A DNA stretch of 64,000 bases, taken from the NCBI GenBank assembly GCA_963809715.1, contig CAWEKO010000007.1:372001-436000 (forward strand), given 5' to 3'. The position numbers and the translations under genes are program-made. The stretch comes from Bog-473 sp963809715 (GTDB lineage: Bacteria; Actinomycetota; Acidimicrobiia; Acidimicrobiales; RAAP-2). Below the pieces are notes generated by a model. It saw only the letters and a program-made list of their open reading frames with translations, was not told where the DNA came from and ran no database searches. Below are positions 16,847-25,917 of the stretch, in pieces; the first letter of the stretch is position 1, and each line of letters starts with the position of its first letter.

Positions 16847-17314
16847 CTACCGGGTTTCGCCATCCAGAGCCGAATGCATCTCCACATTCCAATCCTCGGT
16901 CCCTAAGGCCCGAAGCTGTCTCTCGGCAATGCGCCATCCCTCGGGAAGGCGGACAACGGAGTCGTGATAGTAACCCCACAAGCGAGGTGTCGTTCCGTCC
17001 GCTCGCTGGTGCCAGGCGTACACGGAGGTGCACACGGACGCGTGATCGAGGTTCTCGAACGTCACGAGAACGTTCGCGTTGTGGTGGCTCGTTGCCGCAT
17101 ATCCGACATCGGGATGTCCGAACATCCGGCGGAGACTGGCCCTGGATCGAACGGGCGGCCAGCTCGGTCCGTAGTCGACCACACAGTCCTCGGTGAAGAG
17201 TTCCACGACCTCGTCGTAGAGTCTGTGATCGACGCAGTACGAATAGCGATGTACGAGGTCGATGATCTGGTCCTTGTCGATGAGCCGCTGCAACGCGGCA
17301 GCGTCGTCATTCAT
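16847..17314 (-). CDS. NTF2/SnoaL-like domain protein
   Basis: 155 aa. Typical SnoaL_4 pattern: LIDKDQIIDLVHRYSYCVDHRLYDEVVELF, then ATSHHNANVLVTFENLDHAS, SVYAWHQR and WGYYHDSVVRLPEGWRIAERQ. The family includes small dehydratases and hydroxylating-dioxygenase beta-like subunits; activity unassigned. ATG with a GGAGAGCC stretch upstream. Divergent from the VOC gene across a 230-bp gap that holds tandem repeats. Confidence 0.8.
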   Translation of the reverse strand: MNDDAAALQRLIDKDQIIDLVHRYSYCVDHRLYDEVVELFTEDCVVDYGPSWPPVRSRASLRRMFGHPDVGYAATSHHNANVLVTFENLDHASVCTSVYAWHQRADGTTPRLWGYYHDSVVRLPEGWRIAERQLRALGTEDWNVEMHSALDGETR

Positions 17315-17360
17315 TGTCCATCGGCTCTCCTCGGCCTGATGCGCCGCATACACGCAAGCA

Positions 17361-17396
17361 GGTACGACCTGTACACAAGGTACGACCAGTACACAT
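17361..17396. repeat. Tandem 18-bp repeat, candidate operator
   Basis: GGTACGACCTGTACACAA (17361-17378) is followed at once by GGTACGACCAGTACACAT (17379-17396), 16 of 18 identical. Each unit holds two GTAC tetramers five bases apart, so each is also a short inverted repeat. It lies between divergent NTF2-like and VOC genes, where a regulator could bind side by side. Confidence 0.6.
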
Positions 17397-17544
17397 TGTC
17401 TCCCATCCGGAGCCTCGGCTCTGCGTACACGAGGCGGAAGTCCCTCTTTCCGAATTGTCCACACGGCCCACTGCGCAGGAGGGAGAGATTCTCCCCGGCA
17501 AAATAGGGCAATCCGTTCGGTCCGAGGCTGACAGAATCGAGCCT

Positions 17545-17958
17545 GTGCCATCGATCTCTGGCCGTGTCGAGGTCAATCTGACCGTCCGTGATCCCGCGAC
17601 GAGTGCAACTTGGTATTCAGAACTCCTGAACCTCCAGGTTCTCTACGACTACGCAGGTGAGGACGGTCGGTTGCGGTACATCGCTCTGGTGGAACCGGAG
17701 AGCCAGCTTGTCCTCTGCCTCGTTGGTCACCGAGAGCATTCCGGCGAGCCCTTCAGCGAGTTCCGCACGGGTCTCGATCATCTGGAGTTCTTGGTTGATC
17801 GCCGAGAAGACCTCGACGAATGGGCCGAGAGACTGAACCGGCTCGAGATCCCGCACTCGGGAGTCAAGGAACCCGGGTACACCCGGAACGCCATGCTCAC
17901 CTTTCGCGACCCCGACAACATCCAGCTCGAGTTCTTCTGGAGGGCGCCAACCCGATAA
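17545..17958 (+). CDS. VOC/glyoxalase-superfamily protein
   Basis: 137 aa from GTG. One vicinal-oxygen-chelate unit: VNLTVRDPATSATWYSELLN, then GLDHLEFLVDRREDLDEWAERL and AMLTFRDPDNIQLEFFW, with the final Glu in the usual metal-ligand place. Possible roles are dioxygenase, isomerase or antibiotic binding. CAGAAT (17532-17537) lies 7 bases before the GTG, again a leaderless pattern. Confidence 0.85.
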   Translation: MPSISGRVEVNLTVRDPATSATWYSELLNLQVLYDYAGEDGRLRYIALVEPESQLVLCLVGHREHSGEPFSEFRTGLDHLEFLVDRREDLDEWAERLNRLEIPHSGVKEPGYTRNAMLTFRDPDNIQLEFFWRAPTR

Positions 17959-18028
17959 GGGGTCCGACCATCCCAGCGGCGCCTCATGCCATTTCGGAAA
18001 CATGTGAGGCCTCGGCACCCAACCGGTG

Positions 18029-18043
18029 CGACCGTTCTCCGGC
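18029..18043 (+). promoter_or_regulatory. 15-bp box shared with yraN
   Basis: CGACCGTTCTCCGGC directly abuts the comM ATG and is identical to the bases directly before the yraN GTG. CGTTCT stands where the TANNNT hexamer of leaderless genes would be, so a different sigma factor is possible. Confidence 0.35.
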
Positions 18044-19513
18044 ATGCTCGCTTCTCTTGCGTCGGCCACCCTCAGCGGTGCGGTCGGGACCCCAGTGGCA
18101 GTCGAGGTCCACGTGTCCAATGGCCTGCCCGGCTTCACTGTCGTCGGCTTGCCCGACGCCGCCGTCCGCGAGTCGCGTGACCGGGTGCGCGCCGCGATCC
18201 TGTCCAGCGGCCTGTCATGGCCGCTGCGGCGGGTGACGATCAACCTGGCGCCCTCGGGAATCCGGAAGGGGGGCGCAGGACTCGACCTGCCGATCGCCAT
18301 CGGGCTCCTGGTGGCGATCGGTGAGCTCCCTCCTTCGTGCCTGGACGGTCGCGCGTTCTGTGGCGAACTCGGTTTGAACGGCTCGCTCCGTCATGTCCCC
18401 GGCATGGTCGCCCTGGCTGACGCCATGGCGCCGCTGAGCATGGTCGTGCCGCTCTGTGACGTACGCGAGGCGACGCTCGTCCGCGGGGAATCCGTGGGCG
18501 GCGCCGAGACACTGGCCGAGCTGGTCCAGTTGTTGCGAGGGCGTGGCGAGTGGCCGGAGGCGCCACCTCCGAGAGCGCGAGCCGCACCGCCTCGGGAGCC
18601 CGATTTGGCCGACGTCCGCGGACAGGCGCTCGGCCGCCGAGCGCTCGAGGTTGCGGCGGCCGGCCGCCATCACCTGCTCATGATCGGCCCACCCGGCTCG
18701 GGAAAGACCATGCTGGCCGAACGGCTCCCCGGCCTGTTGCCGCCGCTGACCACCGAGCAAGCGCTCGACGTGACCCGGATCCATTCGGCGGCGGGCGGAG
18801 ACATCCCCGGCGGCGCGGTCTCGCATCGCCCACCATTTCGCGCGCCCCACCATCGGTCCTCCATCGTTTCTCTCGTGGGCGGTGGCAGCTGGTCCCTGCG
18901 TCCGGGAGAGGTCAGCCTGGCCAGCCACGGTGTGCTGTTCCTCGACGAACTCGGCGAGTTCCCCGTGGCCGCCCTCGAGGCGCTTCGGCAACCACTCGAG
19001 GAGGGCATCATCCGGGTCAGCCGCGCCGGTGGCACGGTGACCTTCCCGGCGAAGTTCCTTCTTGTCGCCGCGATGAACCCGTGCCCGTGTGGTGAAGGCG
19101 TCTACGAGGGTGCCTGCAATTGCAGCACGGTTGTTCGGTCCCGCTACACGAGGCGTCTGTCAGCGCCCCTCGTCGATCGATTCGATCTTGTGGTGCCCCT
19201 CAGTCGGCCCGATCCCGACGACCTTCTCTCGGGAGACCCTGCGGAGTCGTCTCGTTCCGTCAAAGAACGAGTCGCCGCGGCGCAGGCACGGATCGGCGCC
19301 CGCGCTGGCCAAGAGGGCGCACCCGTCTCGTCGGACGCGAGTGCGCTGCTGGGTGCGAAACTTCGCTCTGGGGACCTGAGCGCCCGCGGCCTCCACAAGG
19401 TGACTCGGGTCGCTCGCACCGTCGCCGCCTTGGCCGGGGAGGACGTCGTCTCCTTCATGCATGTCTCCGAGGCACTCTCCTTGCGGGCGGCCCGAGCGGC
19501 GCTGGTCGCATGA
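18044..19513 (+). CDS. comM: ComM/YifB family AAA ATPase (Mg-chelatase-like)
   Basis: 489 aa. Helicase-like ATPase that promotes branch migration during natural transformation. N-terminal Lon-protease-like domain (VEVHVSNGLPGFTVVGLPDAA, NLAPSGIRKGGAGLDLPIA), P-loop IGPPGSGKTMLAERLPGLLP, Walker B GVLFLDELGEF, sensor region AAMNPCPCG and the C-terminal Mg_chelatase_C helices. ATG chosen because VTI-type family starts begin MLA-S. The stop overlaps dprA (ATGA). Confidence 0.95.
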   Translation: MLASLASATLSGAVGTPVAVEVHVSNGLPGFTVVGLPDAAVRESRDRVRAAILSSGLSWPLRRVTINLAPSGIRKGGAGLDLPIAIGLLVAIGELPPSCLDGRAFCGELGLNGSLRHVPGMVALADAMAPLSMVVPLCDVREATLVRGESVGGAETLAELVQLLRGRGEWPEAPPPRARAAPPREPDLADVRGQALGRRALEVAAAGRHHLLMIGPPGSGKTMLAERLPGLLPPLTTEQALDVTRIHSAAGGDIPGGAVSHRPPFRAPHHRSSIVSLVGGGSWSLRPGEVSLASHGVLFLDELGEFPVAALEALRQPLEEGIIRVSRAGGTVTFPAKFLLVAAMNPCPCGEGVYEGACNCSTVVRSRYTRRLSAPLVDRFDLVVPLSRPDPDDLLSGDPAESSRSVKERVAAAQARIGARAGQEGAPVSSDASALLGAKLRSGDLSARGLHKVTRVARTVAALAGEDVVSFMHVSEALSLRAARAALVA

Positions 19514-20580
19514 GCCCCGACCTGCCCGAACAGGCCTACGCCACGGCGCTGGCCTCCACCGCGAAGATAGGCCCGGCCACGTTGCGCCACGCCCTGGCCG
19601 AAGACCGGCCTGCCGACGCGTGGCGCAGGCTCTGTGCCGCGCAAGGTGCGACCGAGCGCGACGTCTTGCGGGTCTGGCACATGCACGCCGAGCGCGGCAT
19701 TGCCGTCGTGCTGGCCGACGACGACTCCTACCCGGAGCGCCTCCGGCGCGACCCACAGGCGCCGGCCGTGCTGTTCTGCGTCGGCGATCCTCTGGCCTTG
19801 CACGCGCCGGCCACCGTGGCGCTGGTCGGCACCCGAGCACCGACGCGGTACGGGATCGGCGTCGCCGCGCAGTTCGGCGCCGATCTGGCCGCCGCCGGGG
19901 TCAGCGTCGTCTCGGGCCTCGCACTTGGGATCGACGGCGCCGCCCACGAGGGGGCGTGCGGGGCCGGCGCCGCGCCCGTCGGCGTCGTGGCCGGCGGCCT
20001 GGACAAGCCCTACCCGGCCCGTCATAGCCGCCTGTGGCAGCGCGTGGCCGAGCACGGCGCCGTGGTGTCCGAGTCACCCGCTGGTGTCCGCACGGAGCGC
20101 TGGCGCTTTCCCGTGCGCAACCGGCTCCTGGCCGCCCTGAGCGATGTCGTGATCGTGATCGAGAGCCGGCACCACGGGGGAGCCCGCCACACCGTCGACG
20201 CCGCGGCTGCCCTGGGTATTCCGGTGGGTGCCGTGCCCGGATCGATCCGGAGTGCCACCTCGGAGGGCACCAACGCCCTCCTGGCCGACGGAGCTTTTCC
20301 GGCCTGTTCGACGGCCGACGTCCTCGTCGCACTCTCCCTCGCCGGCGTTCAGGTCTCACCGCCGGCCGGAATCAAAGCCTTCCCGGCCGGCTCCGACCGA
20401 CGCCGTCCCGACCCTGGCGAGGACCGGGCCGTGTACGAAGCCCTGTCCAGTGACCCCGTCTCCCTCGACGACCTGGTCCGGGTGACGGGCCTCGACCTGC
20501 CCACCCTGTGCGGGGGACTGGAGCGCTTGGCGCAGGCTGGACTGGCGCATGACGTCGGCGGATGGTGGCAGCGGGCCTAA
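19510..20580 (+). CDS. dprA: DNA-processing protein DprA
   Basis: 356 aa. Loads RecA onto incoming single-stranded DNA. The Rossmann-like core shows ALVGTRAPTRYGIGVA, VVSGLALGIDGAAHEGA, VGVVAGGLDKPYPARHSRL, ESPAGVRTERWRFPVRNRL, VVIVIESRHHGGARHT and VPGSIRSATSEGTNALLADGA. A C-terminal winged-helix (DprA_WH-like) follows a short linker. Coupled to comM by a 4-base overlap, supporting a DNA-uptake or recombination function. Confidence 0.96.
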   Translation: MSPDLPEQAYATALASTAKIGPATLRHALAEDRPADAWRRLCAAQGATERDVLRVWHMHAERGIAVVLADDDSYPERLRRDPQAPAVLFCVGDPLALHAPATVALVGTRAPTRYGIGVAAQFGADLAAAGVSVVSGLALGIDGAAHEGACGAGAAPVGVVAGGLDKPYPARHSRLWQRVAEHGAVVSESPAGVRTERWRFPVRNRLLAALSDVVIVIESRHHGGARHTVDAAAALGIPVGAVPGSIRSATSEGTNALLADGAFPACSTADVLVALSLAGVQVSPPAGIKAFPAGSDRRRPDPGEDRAVYEALSSDPVSLDDLVRVTGLDLPTLCGGLERLAQAGLAHDVGGWWQRA

Positions 20581-21128
20581 CCTGCCTCGCCGTGGAAGGG
20601 TGGTTCCTGCCGGGCGACGACGTGGTCGGGATGTGCGAGAAGGCCGTGGCGGCCGAGGGCGAGGGAGTGGGTGCCCTGATCGTGCGTGAGGGGCCAGCCG
20701 GTGATCCCCTGGTCCTCGTCGGTGCACTGGCCTCCACCGTCTCCCAGGGGCTCCTGGGCGTCTGTGTCGGCCTCGGCGGAGTGGAGCAGCGCCACCCCAC
20801 CGTGCTGGCCCGCGACATGACCTCGCTCGATCTCCTCTGCAATGGCCGTTCCCTTCTTTGTTTCGCTCCTCCCTTCGGGCCGGCCCACCTCGAGGCCATC
20901 GCGCTGTGCCGGCAGATGTGGAAGGCCGGGACGGCGGCGAGCGACGGACCGATCTACCCCGTGCCCGGCGCCGTGAACCGCCCCCGGCCGGCGGCGGAAT
21001 ACAGTCCCCGGCTCGCGCTCGACCTCACCGCGGCGGGGGCCGAAGTGCCTCCGGGGCTGACCGAAGCGGTCGACTACCTGCTCCGGTCCGGCCCGGGCCC
21101 CGACGTCTGCCTCGTGGAGCGTCCATGA
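20562..21128 (+). CDS. Short luciferase-like-monooxygenase-type protein
   Basis: 188 aa; starts inside the dprA 3' end (19-base overlap) and ends on the acyltransferase start. The pattern EQRHPTVLARDMTSLDLLCNGRSLLCFAPPF, then LEAIALCRQMWKAG resembles the middle of F420/FMN luciferase-like TIM barrels, but the length is about half of a full enzyme. It may be a degenerate or minimal relative; function unknown. The alternative GTG 20592 would remove the overlap. Confidence 0.6.
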   Translation: MVAAGLTCLAVEGWFLPGDDVVGMCEKAVAAEGEGVGALIVREGPAGDPLVLVGALASTVSQGLLGVCVGLGGVEQRHPTVLARDMTSLDLLCNGRSLLCFAPPFGPAHLEAIALCRQMWKAGTAASDGPIYPVPGAVNRPRPAAEYSPRLALDLTAAGAEVPPGLTEAVDYLLRSGPGPDVCLVERP

Positions 21129-23282
21129 GCCTCGATGCGGTCGAGTTGGCCCACGCTCCGGTCACCGCGACCGAGACGACGGCGGTCACCGGCAGGCACC
21201 TGCCCGCGTTGAACGGGTTGCGCGGTGTCGCCGTCCTCGGCGTCGTGGCCTACCACCTGCAACTCGGTTGGGCCTCGGGCGGCTACCTGGGCGTCGACCT
21301 GTTCTTCGTCCTCTCCGGCTTTCTCATCTCGACGCTGCTCCTCGAGGAGTGGGCCGGCTCCCACCGGATCAATCTCGGGGCGTTCTGGAGCCGTCGGGCC
21401 AAGCGGCTGCTCCCCGCGCTGTTCCTCGTCGTCGCCGCGCTCGCCCTCTACCTGATCTTCAACGCGATCTTCGGCGCACCGGGCGCCAACGGGCTGGTCG
21501 ATCTCGCCGGCTTGCGGGGCGACGCCATCTGGACGCTGCTCTACGCCAACAACTGGCACCTCATTTACGCCCATCAGTCCTACTTCGCACAGTTTTCGAC
21601 GCCCTCCCCCCTCCAGCACACGTGGTCGCTGGCGATCGAGGAGCAGTTCTATCTGGTGTGGCCCCTGGTGCTTCTGCTCCTGCTGCGCGTGGCCCGTGGC
21701 GCCTGGCGGCGAACGGGAATGATCATCACGGTCGCGCTCGGGGTGCTCTCCTCGGTCCTGATGGCGGTGCTCTTCAACCCAGGCGTCGACCCCTCGAGGA
21801 TCTACTACGGCACCGACACCCGTCTCTTCGATCTGATGGCCGGGGCCACGCTCGCCTTCGTGGCCGCTTCCCGACCGCAGCCCAACCGGCGGTCCCGTCG
21901 CACGCTGCATTCGGTCGGACCGCTGGCGGCCGTCGCTCTCGCCGTGTTCTGGGTGACCTCGGGGACACCGGGGGGACTGCCGAGGAACTTCATGTTCGAG
22001 GGTGGCTTTCTTCTCTGTGCGGGTCTGGCCGCCCTCGTCGTGGCGGATGCCCGACTCGTCCAACCGGGCCGCTTCGCCCGCCTGCTGGCCGCCCGACCAT
22101 TGCATTTCTTGGGAACGATCTCCTACGGCATCTACCTGTGGCACTGGCCGGTGATCGTGTACCTCACGGCGCAGAGAACCGGTCTCTCACAATGGCCGCT
22201 CGACCTCTTGCGGGTCGCGGTCACGCTGGCCCTCTCGACCGCCAGCTACTACCTGGTGGAGCGTCCCGTCCGCATGGCCCGCCTGCACGGCTGGGTGCGC
22301 TGGTCGGTCGGACCCGTGGCCGGTGTCGCGACGGCCGTCTTGATCGTGGTGGCCACCTTCCCGGCCGTTGCCGACCCGTCCACTGTCGCCAGTACGTCGC
22401 ATCTCGCCGCACCGACCGGCCAAAGCGGCACCGCCGAGCGTGCCCGGTGCCGGTGGGTATCAGGGCCAGGTCCCGATCCATCTCACCACCGCCCCGACTG
22501 CGGCCGATCCGCTGCGCGTCATGATCCTGGGCGATTCGGTGATGCACGACGCCTCGTACGGGATCACCGCAGCCCTCGGCGCGACCGGCGAGGCCACGGT
22601 CGCCATTCGCACCATTGATGGTTTCGGGCTGACCACGTCGACCAACTGGCCCACCTCCGTTCCCAATCTCATCCACCAAACCCAGGCGCAGATCATCGTG
22701 GCCTCCTGGAGCTGGGACCAGTTCGGATCGACCAAGCCCAACGCCCTCCGCCAACCGGCCCAGTACACGCAACTCCTCCGCCGGGCCGTTGCCACGATGC
22801 TGACGCCGGGCAACGGGGTGGAGGGCGTGATGCTTCACCCAGTTCCCCGAATCGGGGAACATCGCCGCCGACCGCCAACCGGCTACCAAGCTAACCACCG
22901 GCCTACAGACAAGGAGCGCCGGGCCGGCGTCATCGCCTGGAACAACATCACGAAGAAGATGACGACGTACTTCCCGGGGCGGGTGATGTACCTGCCTATC
23001 GCCAGTTCACTGATGCTCGACGGCGATCGTTTCTCGGCGTGGCTGCCTCCCGAAGGTGACCCCGGGGCACCGAAGGACCAGTGGATCCGCGTCCGCAAGC
23101 TCGACAACGTGCACCTCTGCCCCGAGGGCAGCGCGCGCTACGCCAACGCGCTGCTGACCGACATGACCGACGTGTTCAAGCTGGCACCCGCCCGGCGCGA
23201 CTGGGCCCAAGGGTCATGGGTGCTCGACCCCGACTTCAACGATCCGCCGGGCGCCTGCCCCGACGACCACCCGCCCGGATAA
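21125..23282 (+). CDS. Acyltransferase-3/OafA with SGNH domain, frameshifted
   Basis: Membrane O-acyltransferase of the OafA type. Residues 20 to about 415 carry LNGLRGVAVLGVVAYHL, GYLGVDLFFVLSGFLIS, LQHTWSLAIEEQFYLVWPL and GTISYGIYLWHWPVIVYLT, with about ten membrane helices. The frame breaks near 22395-22440. The extracytoplasmic SGNH-hydrolase part (LRVMILGDSVMHDASYG, later LDNVHLCPEGSARYANALL) continues one frame over. Inside it, 22833-22905 reads FTQFPESGNIAAD in yet another frame, a compensated pair. The whole would be about 715 aa. Role: acylation of cell-surface polysaccharide. Confidence 0.8.
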
Positions 23283-23348
23283 CCGCCGGACACTTCCCCA
23301 GGGACAGTGCGTGATCACGAACGGCTGCGGATGACGGCCGGGACCGGG

Positions 23349-23354
23349 CAGACT
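23349..23354 (+). promoter_or_regulatory. Leaderless -10-like hexamer CAGACT before the 23361 gene
   Basis: CAGACT is followed by six bases and GTG 23361. It supports that GTG over the upstream in-frame ATG at 23307. Confidence 0.35.
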
Positions 23355-23360
23355 GGCGCC

Positions 23361-24137
23361 GTGAGCGAGGCAGTCACCTTTCAACTCGATGGCCACGTGG
23401 CCACCATCACCTACAACCGACCCGATGCGCTCAACGCCATCAATTCGGAGATGCGGCGTGACCTGAACGCGGCCTTCGCCCGCTTCCGCGACGACGAGGA
23501 CGCCTGGGTCGCCATCGTGACGGGTGCGGGACGAGCATTCTGTGCCGGCGGCGATCTCCGTGACGGAGCGGGAGCGGTTGGTGAGTTCGCAGGCACCTTC
23601 TGGGAGAAGCCGACCATGAATTCGTTCGAGAGTGGTTGGGAGGTGTTCAAGCCGGTCATCGCCGCGGTGAACGGCTACTGCCTCGGGTACGGGCTCACCC
23701 TTGCCACCTGGTGCGACTTCGTCCTCGCCAGTGACCGGGCCGAGTTCGGGCTGCCCGAGGTGAACCTCGGAGTCCCCGCCGTCGTGGCCTCCATACGTCT
23801 GCCCCAGCGCCTCAATTGGGCCGATGCCATGGAGCTGCTGCTCACCGGGGAGCGCATCGACGCCGAGCGTGCCCACGCGATGGGCCTGGTCTGGAAGGTC
23901 GTCCCTCACGAGACCCTGCTCGACGAGGCCCGTGCCCTGGCCGCCCGCCTGTTGGAGGGTGCGCCCTTGGCCCAGCGCGTGATGAAGGAGATGGCGATGC
24001 GGACACGCCATATGCCGATGCTCGAGGCCATCCGATTCGGTGAGACCATGCGCCTCGTCGCCGGGAGGACTCGAGATGCCGCCGAAGGCGCTCGGGCCTC
24101 GGCGGAGCGGCGCTCGCCGCGCTGGACCGGCAGCTGA
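23361..24137 (+). CDS. Enoyl-CoA hydratase/isomerase family protein
   Basis: 258 aa from GTG. Crotonase fold: TYNRPDALNAINSEMRRDLN, oxyanion hole GAGRAFCAGGDLRDG and VNGYCLGYGLTLATWCDFV, substrate helix FGLPEVNLGVPAVVAS. The C-terminus ends AERRSPRWTGS, as in many family members (usually FAEKRxPxWxG). Substrate unknown. It is not in an operon with other fatty-acid genes; fumC follows 80 bp later with its own promoter-like hexamer. Confidence 0.9.
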   Translation: MSEAVTFQLDGHVATITYNRPDALNAINSEMRRDLNAAFARFRDDEDAWVAIVTGAGRAFCAGGDLRDGAGAVGEFAGTFWEKPTMNSFESGWEVFKPVIAAVNGYCLGYGLTLATWCDFVLASDRAEFGLPEVNLGVPAVVASIRLPQRLNWADAMELLLTGERIDAERAHAMGLVWKVVPHETLLDEARALAARLLEGAPLAQRVMKEMAMRTRHMPMLEAIRFGETMRLVAGRTRDAAEGARASAERRSPRWTGS

Positions 24138-24217
24138 AAAGCCGCACTCCGGCCCGGCCCGGCCTGGTCGGTCGACGCGGGCATCGCCCGACGGCTCCCG
24201 TCCTAAGCTTCTTCGCC

Positions 24218-25606
24218 GTGATAGAGACACGTGTGGAAAGCGACAGCATGGGGGAGATCGACGTTCCCTCCGACCGGTACTGGGGCGCTCAGACGCAGCG
24301 CTCGCTGCACCATTTCGACATCGGCACCGAGACGATGCCCAAGTCCCTGATCCGGGCCTTCGGCATCCTCAAGGGTTCCTCCGCCAAGGTGAACCGGGCC
24401 ATCGGCAAATTGGCCGACGACAAGGCCGCCCTGATCGAGCAGGCGGCGGGCGAGGTGGCCAAGGGTGCCCTCGACGACCAGTTCCCGCTGCGCATCTGGC
24501 AGACGGGCAGCGGCACCCAGACCAACATGAACGCCAACGAGGTCATCTCGAACCGGGCCATCGAGTTGGCGGGCGGGGTGATGGGCTCCAAGAAGCCGAT
24601 CCACCCCAACGACGACGTGAACATGTCGCAGTCGTCGAACGACACCTTTCCGACCGCCATGCACATCGCGGCGGCCGAGGAGATCGTGCACCGCCTGCTC
24701 CCCTCGGTCACCGAGCTGCGCAACGCATTGCACGAGAAGGAGGTTGCCTACGCCGACGTGACGAAGATCGGGCGGACCCACCTCATGGACGCCGTGCCCC
24801 TCACGCTCGGCCAGGAGTTCTCCGGTTACGTGGCGCAGCTCAGCGCGGACATCGAACGGGTCGAGTTGACGCTGCCCGGCCTCTACGAGCTGGCCCTGGG
24901 CGGCAGTGCCGTGGGAACCGGGCTCAACACCCACCCCGAGTTCGCCGACCGGGTGGCCCAGGCCATCGCCGAGGCCACTGCCCTGCCCTTCGTCTCGGCA
25001 CCGAACAAGTTCGCCGCCCTGGCCGCACACGACGCCCTGCTCTTCACCCACGGTGCCCTGCGCACGCTGGCCGCGTCACTCATGAAGATCGCCGACGACC
25101 TGCGCTGGCTCGGCTCGGGTCCGCGCAGTGGCCTGGGCGAGTTGCGGCTGCCCGAGAACGAGCCGGGATCGTCCATCATGCCGGGCAAGGTCAACCCCAC
25201 CCAGAGCGAGGCTCTGATCATGGTGGGCATCCAGGTCATTGCGAACGACGTCGCCGTGACGACCGCCGGCAGCCGGGGCAATCTCGAACTGAACGTGTGC
25301 AAGCCGGTCATCGCCTACAACGTCATGCAGTCGATCGCCCTCATGACCGACGCCAGCCGGGCCTTCCGCGAGTTCTGCGTCGAGGGCCTTCAGCCCGACT
25401 ACGAGCAGATCGACCGGCACCTGCGCAACTCGCTCATGCTGGTCACCGCCCTCAACCCGATCATCGGTTACGACAACGCGGCGAAGGTGGCCAAGAAGGC
25501 GCACAAGGAACGGACGACGCTGCGCGAGGCCGCCCTCGAGCTCGGCCTGCTCACGGGCCAGCAGTTCGACGAGGCCGTGCGCCCCGAGGAAATGACCCAC
25601 CCGTGA
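24218..25606 (+). CDS. fumC: Class II fumarate hydratase
   Basis: 462 aa from GTG. TCA-cycle enzyme, fumarate to L-malate, no iron-sulfur cluster. Seen: GTGTQTNMNANEV-like SGSGTQTNMNANEVISNRA, QSSNDTFPTAMHIA, KIGRTHLMDAVPLTLGQE and the fumarase/aspartase signature GSSIMPGKVNPTQSEA. TAAGCT (24204-24209) lies 8 bases before the GTG. The stop overlaps the next start (GTGA). Confidence 0.97.
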   Translation: MIETRVESDSMGEIDVPSDRYWGAQTQRSLHHFDIGTETMPKSLIRAFGILKGSSAKVNRAIGKLADDKAALIEQAAGEVAKGALDDQFPLRIWQTGSGTQTNMNANEVISNRAIELAGGVMGSKKPIHPNDDVNMSQSSNDTFPTAMHIAAAEEIVHRLLPSVTELRNALHEKEVAYADVTKIGRTHLMDAVPLTLGQEFSGYVAQLSADIERVELTLPGLYELALGGSAVGTGLNTHPEFADRVAQAIAEATALPFVSAPNKFAALAAHDALLFTHGALRTLAASLMKIADDLRWLGSGPRSGLGELRLPENEPGSSIMPGKVNPTQSEALIMVGIQVIANDVAVTTAGSRGNLELNVCKPVIAYNVMQSIALMTDASRAFREFCVEGLQPDYEQIDRHLRNSLMLVTALNPIIGYDNAAKVAKKAHKERTTLREAALELGLLTGQQFDEAVRPEEMTHP

Positions 25607-25917
25607 GCGAGCCACGCCTCACCCACGACGACGTCGACCAGGCCCTGGCCGATCAGCACATCGGATGGACCCGGGAGGACGACGAGCTCAGGACCACGGT
25701 CAAGCTGCACGACTTCGCGGCCGCCCTCCAGTTCGTCAACGCCGTGGGCGCGGCGGCCGAGGCCGCCAACCATCACCCCGACATCGACATCCGGTGGAAC
25801 ACGGTGCACCTGACGCTGAGCACCCACGACTCGGGGGGCCTGACCCTGCTCGACCTGGCCCTGGCCTCGGCCATCGACCGCCTCCGGCCCGACGTCCGGG
25901 AGGACGACGACAGTTAG
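25603..25917 (+). CDS. Pterin-4a-carbinolamine dehydratase family protein
   Basis: 104 aa from GTG, overlapping fumC. PCD/DCoH fold with the active-site stretch AAEAANHHPDIDIRWNTV and LSTHDSGGLTLLDLALA. Dehydrates hydroxylated tetrahydropterins; in bacteria lacking aromatic-amino-acid hydroxylase it may serve folate or molybdopterin metabolism. The 3' end overlaps the convergent phosphatase gene by 4 bases. Confidence 0.9.
   Translation: MSEPRLTHDDVDQALADQHIGWTREDDELRTTVKLHDFAAALQFVNAVGAAAEAANHHPDIDIRWNTVHLTLSTHDSGGLTLLDLALASAIDRLRPDVREDDDS

Noticed and set aside
16654..16900. Plus-strand frame reading YELALERNIDPIVRETSS
   Set aside because: No family, no ribosome site, and antisense overlap with the well-supported NTF2-like gene.
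20858..21124. Extension of the acyltransferase frame upstream of 21125
   Set aside because: Lies over the LLM-like gene and is not protein-like; ATG 21125 precedes the conserved start.
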